Source of the DNA: a virus
Direction: 5' to 3' (one strand)
IMG/VR virus record: IMGVR_UViG_3300036770_003326
Span: 25,530-89,529 of that record
Length of the DNA stretch: 64,000 nucleotides
A model generated the notes under the pieces. The model saw only the letters and a list, made by a program, of their open reading frames with translations, did not search any database and was not told the origin of the DNA. Position 1 is the first letter of the stretch. Every line of letters begins with the position of its first letter. Below, piece after piece: positions 61,801-64,000 of this stretch. The translations under genes and the position numbers were made by a program.

Positions 61801-63121
61801 AAACAGGAGTTGCTGAAACTGTTATACCTTCTAATTCTGCTTGTTTTTTCTTTACATCAGAATCGTTAAAAAAATTATTGATAGCTTCTTGCCCTACCGT
61901 ACTACTAGTAGTATGAGTAGCGAAAACTATTTCCGCATCTTTTCCTTGTATTACTTGCTTAATAGATTGTATTTCTAAAGTAGGTTTGCCTTTAAAATCA
62001 ACTACTTTAGCAATTATTCTAATTTTATGACTAGAATCTTTAGGAAAATTTTTTGATGTAAAATATTTTACTATAGTATTAGGGTCACTTAAACTTTCAT
62101 TTAGTTCGTTAATAGGAGTATTGAAGATAGGGTTTTCATCCGTCTTATCTGCAGTATTTGTTATAGGACTATTGCCTGTAGTTTTACTAGCAGTAGTGTC
62201 AGGAATTTTTACTGTTAGTATATTATTTATTGCTTGTTTTTCTGCAGGGCTTAATTTATAAGCTTCTAATACAAACGAACTAGAATTAAATAAATTTCCA
62301 TCTTCTGCAAATAAATCTGTTGTTACTGCGCCTGCATTAGATATAAAAGTATTATAGTCTTCTTTATTAATTTTTAAATAGTCTACTCTAAATACTTGTT
62401 CTCCTAAAAATTCTAAGACATCAGCATAATTATCATAAGTTGCCGTAATGTTTTCAGCTATTTCAGGACTGTATTTAGAAACTATATATTTATTGTTTTT
62501 AAACTCTACAGTAATTCTATAAAAATTAGACTCTATTCTTTTACGTATTTCTTTTATCTTATCTACGTTAGTCTCATTTCTTAAATTATCTAATTCAGTT
62601 CCTAAAGCATTAATTATACTAGTATTTTTAACTAAGTTATTAAATAACCTAACTGGATATAAACCATAAGCAGAAGGTACTAACATGTACGGGATACCTT
62701 CAGTAAGATTTTCTTTTACTTTAATTCCTAATTCAGAATTTAATAAATCTTCTTTTATTTTTTGGTTTTCAGTTCCTTGTCCTGTATAAAGTTCTCCGTT
62801 TACTTTAATTACTAGTTTAAAAGGTTGACCTATTCTTTGTAATAATGTTTGCGGATTTTGTTTTAAAGCTATTTCAGGTTGTCCTGGTTGTTTGCCATTA
62901 TTTAAATTCCTTTGAATTTTTTGTAGAATTCTTACAGTAACAGGAGATTTTTGTATAGTTTGTTTATTAAAACTGGCTAGTTTTTCTTGGGATATTTCAA
63001 ACTTATCTTTAAGATTAATATTATTTTTAGAAAGTAATTCATCTAGTAAACCATTTTCTAATATTTGTTTGAATTCTTCTTCTGTACGAAATTTTCCATC
63101 GTACCAATACTGACAAGCCAT
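52814..63121 (-). CDS. Giant virion RNA polymerase-type polyprotein, 3435 aa
   Basis: The catalytic two-barrel RNA polymerase motif DFDID lies at about residues 2218-2222 (AGLDFDIDKLYFMA), as in the crAss-like virion polymerase that is injected to transcribe early genes. An HEAFH zincin motif sits at about 817-821 (GTTYHEAFHVVF). Long helical and acidic linkers occupy 300-770. The last about 160 residues (from IEFNGKTYKDVESAYQ near 3273 to WFIEALNDAY) look like a NADAR-type ADP-ribose domain, tentatively. At 3435 residues it exceeds the best-known relatives of about 2200, so it is probably a fusion of several crAss giant proteins. Confidence 0.85.
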   Translation of the reverse strand: MACQYWYDGKFRTEEEFKQILENGLLDELLSKNNINLKDKFEISQEKLASFNKQTIQKSPVTVRILQKIQRNLNNGKQPGQPEIALKQNPQTLLQRIGQPFKLVIKVNGELYTGQGTENQKIKEDLLNSELGIKVKENLTEGIPYMLVPSAYGLYPVRLFNNLVKNTSIINALGTELDNLRNETNVDKIKEIRKRIESNFYRITVEFKNNKYIVSKYSPEIAENITATYDNYADVLEFLGEQVFRVDYLKINKEDYNTFISNAGAVTTDLFAEDGNLFNSSSFVLEAYKLSPAEKQAINNILTVKIPDTTASKTTGNSPITNTADKTDENPIFNTPINELNESLSDPNTIVKYFTSKNFPKDSSHKIRIIAKVVDFKGKPTLEIQSIKQVIQGKDAEIVFATHTTSSTVGQEAINNFFNDSDVKKKQAELEGITVSATPVSDVEAKIALGQEVIDIVWDRLAKQGITNADSIVGTRDTIENVDFDKFWSNVTKEDLENLKKSYQTKKQQQLDLYDKFKGKFDPSTGTFTSNDTSFFDNKIKNVNAELAALEGTPTTSSTINKTITKKRIKLKNPITDFSKDAQALLNNPNPTIEEYNSVVGNYEFDLSADLTEELRADIESQLEDIKNTFEISSAKPKTSIITAAAEEYLTQTAESEVEETVDNILGIPSGQTLEDLMAVSGDIIANEEDVPTGLFDDVDEFGDDADSFQDDNIRTKLAEPRDTPEEIKLDKEKAVEYLKKVFGENYTRRKNKTEKTDRVKGNVRMFRDFENLKNYLPKETWEMLVEARRQGKVLHGLFTEAAMYLWENTEEGTTYHEAFHVVFNLALPLKTRMQLINEAYEKYKDELPLETIVKNGKEYKQLANYKVVEELLADKFVDFTIAAKELEGKQKSYGYLDFRSEVQKSMVTPLDILVGITKGTVKSKDAIAKQFVGMYKMLKGFYTKNSPNIDDLFENINLGTYANKIKFKNTSFKARTSLKDAENIYRYENPIEREHAFTYLKRSMEKILDNERSKIDPDSIMSEAEIINKIGVDKFYSLLLTRLAGTIAKTQSTKPDIAKRLYKLYQILTEGGSKSTKIKEGDTTFYAFTGNTILLELFNNTLRERNIYITLDNEAKNYNGISKTREEENTTIFDDLNEGTTTEEQSYDKSYITVNARESLSHQLKNLLSRLPKYKSNRKNASKVINSLGVEEYEKANVVYSYLISKLSNSYTMKDMMDKLKELNRPYIKDILAAIDQNPKLATDFWVAMGQKNYATFMTIQEDNGVMKVFRSNRRTLDSMIRDVLISEFLDPSNKIFVTDGKYNPEIINLEEANKFYQDVAAMRTASQNSGLWQTPGKKEELFKDIEKVLSDYNISITEDQLHNIWIPRGETGNWRNIGQFLTAVENIAIALTQNSNPFTFLKPSSDEVIGTNLRDKENAKSLVEKLANILQPAAEKEVVSSFRNIDNETVHNLIASGFINKHFETYKDSDKLNAYLEKIGADQLMSEMPFIKDLQDTTNNLQKDLDVVILDGFTRKGKRKSAGYTDMSDIELETCNLAMYSNSNARESAYYKLPIPADKSTLPYVKAKKYTREEVVDKLTDVAALEFNRIITNKKLNKSSLLRLIPNYFKNSTEFKILGFLNGKVSTTAAFNRNEVRAIIDEFLSYDVNTNGFLAKQIEKYKDAGIITGINEATGEFSFVERFIDTNIKKDDRTTFFKDYLVNTYYMNTQLSTLLAGDPSFYKNLGDIQKRFAQVVSPGTYGDTSNLPTYYKAIILNDSIQPTEKQTADHILSIINSSTNLTPQEKKELSVFWTAKTEKSDGNNETDGATYIHPNRRKEQLESLNRWTPEHELAHQRILAGKETIEDLMLINPPFKPEKPFIYTQITVAGKQIPIQIKNAETVLTRSFAETSPELMALYNDMEAGKFTVAMFESAVKVGGVGNSVNAKGKVRFGEYNLKDDKYVLSDNTYIHELPTEDWRLQQETPSHYIDERAGFGTQIKQLILGDLNLDGDYNLLGKTYKGRDIARIYQNTIVQDLKESYKEVEKIFLDSDNKLNWPKITAELRREVIARELGQDYLDAIQAIPVLANGEQIGYETKMPLYHPMLLYTVESLMNSIFRNRITKQKIKGGNLINTTSFGVSNKLKTIVDPVTGTVTYQALLPHSSKKYFPLTPDGKVDIEFIKEKAPDLLRIIGYRIPTEDKYSMFNIEIVGFTPPSMGGTVILPREITTIAGLDFDIDKLYFMAREFYVNSKGIPKVIEYVKKPSNREEALSYAENIYSSFKDLKRFLELYVKDKKTIEKILDSRRQATEAQINNEKTSKEIEGIKQDISKAKEVRDEIKKLKTDLADNYLYQQQQEIIDDLYEYFNEEVASFDLTKGNILKLSKPNLELIADILESKEFNATEYSTKKSRDNLKIDIIQSILSNKNTATAILNPGNFESLKDRAAKIRLLKAGKIEEARLKGDALRQAAEKLDVTQDLDFNYPSTQLELFNRNMMGKKLIGIFANHNVHHAKAQYTNLRLKNPLKVNNKNYQALNNAYVDGKRISRILATDLAAVVDNAKDPIASFLNMNTYTANTIALLERLGIDEDTVFAFINQPSIIALTKLYYINKGSMSEKNMMAEIRKRWTTAAKKRYGGELKTAWDSTLNLEDLEKNITPQNTKEYYEFQLQMLNAFDAINKIALELNEGIMASKIDVTGLGINSSANFVLIQKQQAIYDKISSGDNLIEGLDEMLETKSNQLMNPASNLYGIIKPINIMNQIFPSIGVYNESNKKLIYSVLGNIKRIIGNNKLKSGLTEKEAKMVDTQFLDFIASAFPFFNYSQAKDILQKVPERLQAFKKSLPADSPLRDFVDQLYIKEADNTFKLKRIEFYNTGKTPAEIEAIKYLWERMIKDSDPDVKTLGLDLIKYTYFAQGFGFSPYSFAKLIPLEFWTDKFQRENNILSKEGTTFNRFLRSFLDSNTIAPKKSNVPNEKLIADEGIITNRFIDQFIKNNAGRETFVPTIEIGKYLDKNQEKELLTDEDRETAIVKLAREKGSVKTSKGAIVMLINSNKEYFPFGENNPPVPYIKETNKKGEVKLYKYVERRFQNPLEYGTFSAPDVVVYQPVNTSGYTNFILEYDYYNDIIKPVVIDIAFDYNDAVKGAPKKLGDQMLAVENALIESAPDLMDLMAIEGAMEFMPTTVAPVKKDPNDPKTDKGDILGLSGMPSLPVDIEEITKNVESIKTEKENPFGVILDPNEMPSQNLADLMSGAAALRGIEISSNAKGLAAALTNPTELAKSKDNLTQSYPIEFNGKTYKDVESAYQSLKDKSESQTKPTKENSKNYKLMVDLITAKLQQHPGLVSEITKQGGSAWILASTHQPTKANTVWETGGQNWFIEALNDAYLSIQPTTSQQQGSATNNWEDYRKAMNDLMKINKEGAIELGLLSQEEFLSLSEKEQKAAIWQAKNCY

Positions 63122-63128
63122 AACTAAA

Positions 63129-63602
63129 TTATTTACCTAGTTCTTGATCGAACAATAACATATTATCTGTAAGAGCTAACCTAGCAATAAGATCTAAATA
63201 CTCTCCAACTGCACCTACTTGATGCGTAGTAAACTCTTGTAACAAAAGTACCACTTTTAAAGATAAATCTTCTCTTTTTGCACTAGTTTCGTAAGCAATC
63301 ATTAAATCTTTTTCCATTTGGTAAGCCATTTCTAAAGCAGATTTAATGTCTTGACAATCACAATCTGGAGCTCCAAGAGGTTCTACAGAAATTTCACAAT
63401 TTAAATCATTCATGAATTTTCCAATTTTTCTATAATGATCTCTTTCTCCATTAGACTCATTCATAAAAAAACTTTCTGCACCAAAATAACCCAACATTTT
63501 CATTCTATTTGCTAGCTTTAAATAAGCTTGGGAAGCAGTAAGTTCTAGTTTTCCAAACTTATTTAACTCTTTACATTCTATATCGGTAAGTAATTTTTCC
63601 AT
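63129..63602 (-). CDS. Ferritin-like protein, 157 aa
   Basis: Start at ATG 63602, directly after the upstream stop; a GTG start nine bases earlier is less likely. A four-helix ferritin pattern is visible: ELTASQAYLKLANRMK, GYFGAESFFMNESNGERDHYRKIGKF with the ExxH iron pair, SALEMAYQMEKDLMIAYE, and VVLLLQEFTTHQVGAVGEYLDLI. First, second and third helices keep iron-site Glu/His residues; in helix four the usual Glu before Gln is His. Iron storage, oxidative protection or an iron-dependent virion role are possible. It lies beside the virion polymerase genes. Confidence 0.72.
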   Translation of the reverse strand: MEKLLTDIECKELNKFGKLELTASQAYLKLANRMKMLGYFGAESFFMNESNGERDHYRKIGKFMNDLNCEISVEPLGAPDCDCQDIKSALEMAYQMEKDLMIAYETSAKREDLSLKVVLLLQEFTTHQVGAVGEYLDLIARLALTDNMLLFDQELGK

Positions 63603-63604
63603 TA

Positions 63605-64000
63605 TTAACACTTTTTAAATACATTATCTTCATTAGTAAACATTTCAAAATCTGGATTTCCAGGAATTGTAGTTGCTGCTACTAATTCTCCTACAATATT
63701 ATCAAAATTTTCTTGAATAAACTGATTTCTAGATACAAAGTTTTCTGGAAGTATTGCTTCTTTAATTATAGTTGTAATCTCTTCTTTTGTCAATTTATCT
63801 ATAATAGAATTTTTATAACCCATTTGATTTAGTTGAGTTCTTAATTCTGGATTAATTACTGCCCCAACACTTATAGTAGTTGTTTCTACTTCAGTATCTA
63901 CTTCTGATTTTACAATAGCATTTCTTAGTTCACGTAAATGATTAGGCATTCCTGGTTTCCATGACGGGAGTCTTCCTATAAATACATCATTATGATAAAC
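63605..64000 (-). CDS. C-terminal part of an unidentified protein (start beyond window)
   Basis: An ATG at 63949 would give 114 aa, but the frame stays open through 17 more codons to the window edge (VYHNDVFIGRLPSWKPG before the Met), so the true gene is probably longer. The visible part is soluble, Thr/Ile/Glu-rich and ends NVFKKC. No domain is recognised. It is immediately upstream of the ferritin-like gene in the virion operon. Confidence 0.5.
   Translation of the reverse strand, partial: VYHNDVFIGRLPSWKPGMPNHLRELRNAIVKSEVDTEVETTTISVGAVINPELRTQLNQMGYKNSIIDKLTKEEITTIIKEAILPENFVSRNQFIQENFDNIVGELVAATTIPGNPDFEMFTNEDNVFKKC

Noticed and set aside
48504-63121. Several plus-strand frames of 60-90 codons opposite the giant genes
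   Set aside because: They are antisense shadows with no leader, no operon and low-complexity peptides.
1-64000. Stop-codon reassignment as in some crAss-like phages
   Set aside because: TAG and TGA end genes at sensible places (27991 TAG, 43970 TAG, 44471 TGA) and the large virion genes are open without recoding.

Overview
This AT-rich window (roughly one third G+C) is most of the genome of a large tailed phage, best matched to the crAss-like phages (Crassvirales) of Bacteroidota hosts. The evidence is the combination of a major capsid, portal and large terminase set of crAss type, a giant virion RNA polymerase carrying a DFDID two-barrel catalytic motif, a RepL-like regulator, a UDG-like protein, a family A DNA polymerase, rIIA/rIIB-like genes and leaders without Shine-Dalgarno sequences. 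The small accessory genes are of kinds common in Bacteroidota. The standard code fits: TAA, TAG and TGA all act as stops.

Layout. Bases 1-18892 are all on the minus strand. Read from right to left they hold small early or regulatory genes (RepL-like, winged-helix, HU-like), terminase, portal, scaffold-like protein, major capsid protein, head and connector proteins, and then tail and fibre proteins that run off the left edge. Bases 18893-20406 form a divergent intergenic region with tandem palindromic operators, an odd G+C-rich 82-codon gene and about 800 bases of hairpin-dense DNA that looks like a large structured RNA. Bases 20407-48451 are on the plus strand. First come about 30 very small genes (20.4-28.0 kb), then the replication and recombination block (28.0-43.4 kb), then sigma factor, deacetylase-like, radical SAM, UDG-like and MazG-like genes (44.0-48.5 kb). 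Bases 48504-64000 are minus strand again: two giant virion proteins (1432 and 3435 codons), a ferritin-like protein and an edge-truncated gene. A hairpin at 48.46 kb separates the converging modules.

Most unusual is the accessory stretch at 22.4-26.4 kb. Fourteen copies of a boundary element (core CCTTTAAATCAGAATAA followed by the next ATG) separate tiny genes, and many of these belong to one AVEWLV/EMEKEQ paralogue family. Embedded in it are three attC-like sites. They define two complete integron-type gene cassettes whose core boxes match as expected (9/9 and 10/10 bases between each cassette start and its own attC). No integron integrase lies in the window. The array may have grown by integron capture followed by recombination between the short repeats.

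Replication. The polymerase gene is interrupted by a group I intron carrying an HNH nuclease gene; its P1 and P10 guide pairings can be read directly. Around it lie a DnaA domain IV-like protein, an SF2 helicase, a DnaB/RecA-fold helicase, a Sak4-like ATPase, two acidic-tailed proteins (one probably single-strand binding), a TOPRIM primase, a RusA-like resolvase and a PD-(D/E)XK nuclease, which together make a nearly self-sufficient replisome. The ECF-type sigma factor and the virion RNA polymerase suggest that the phage controls transcription in more than one way.
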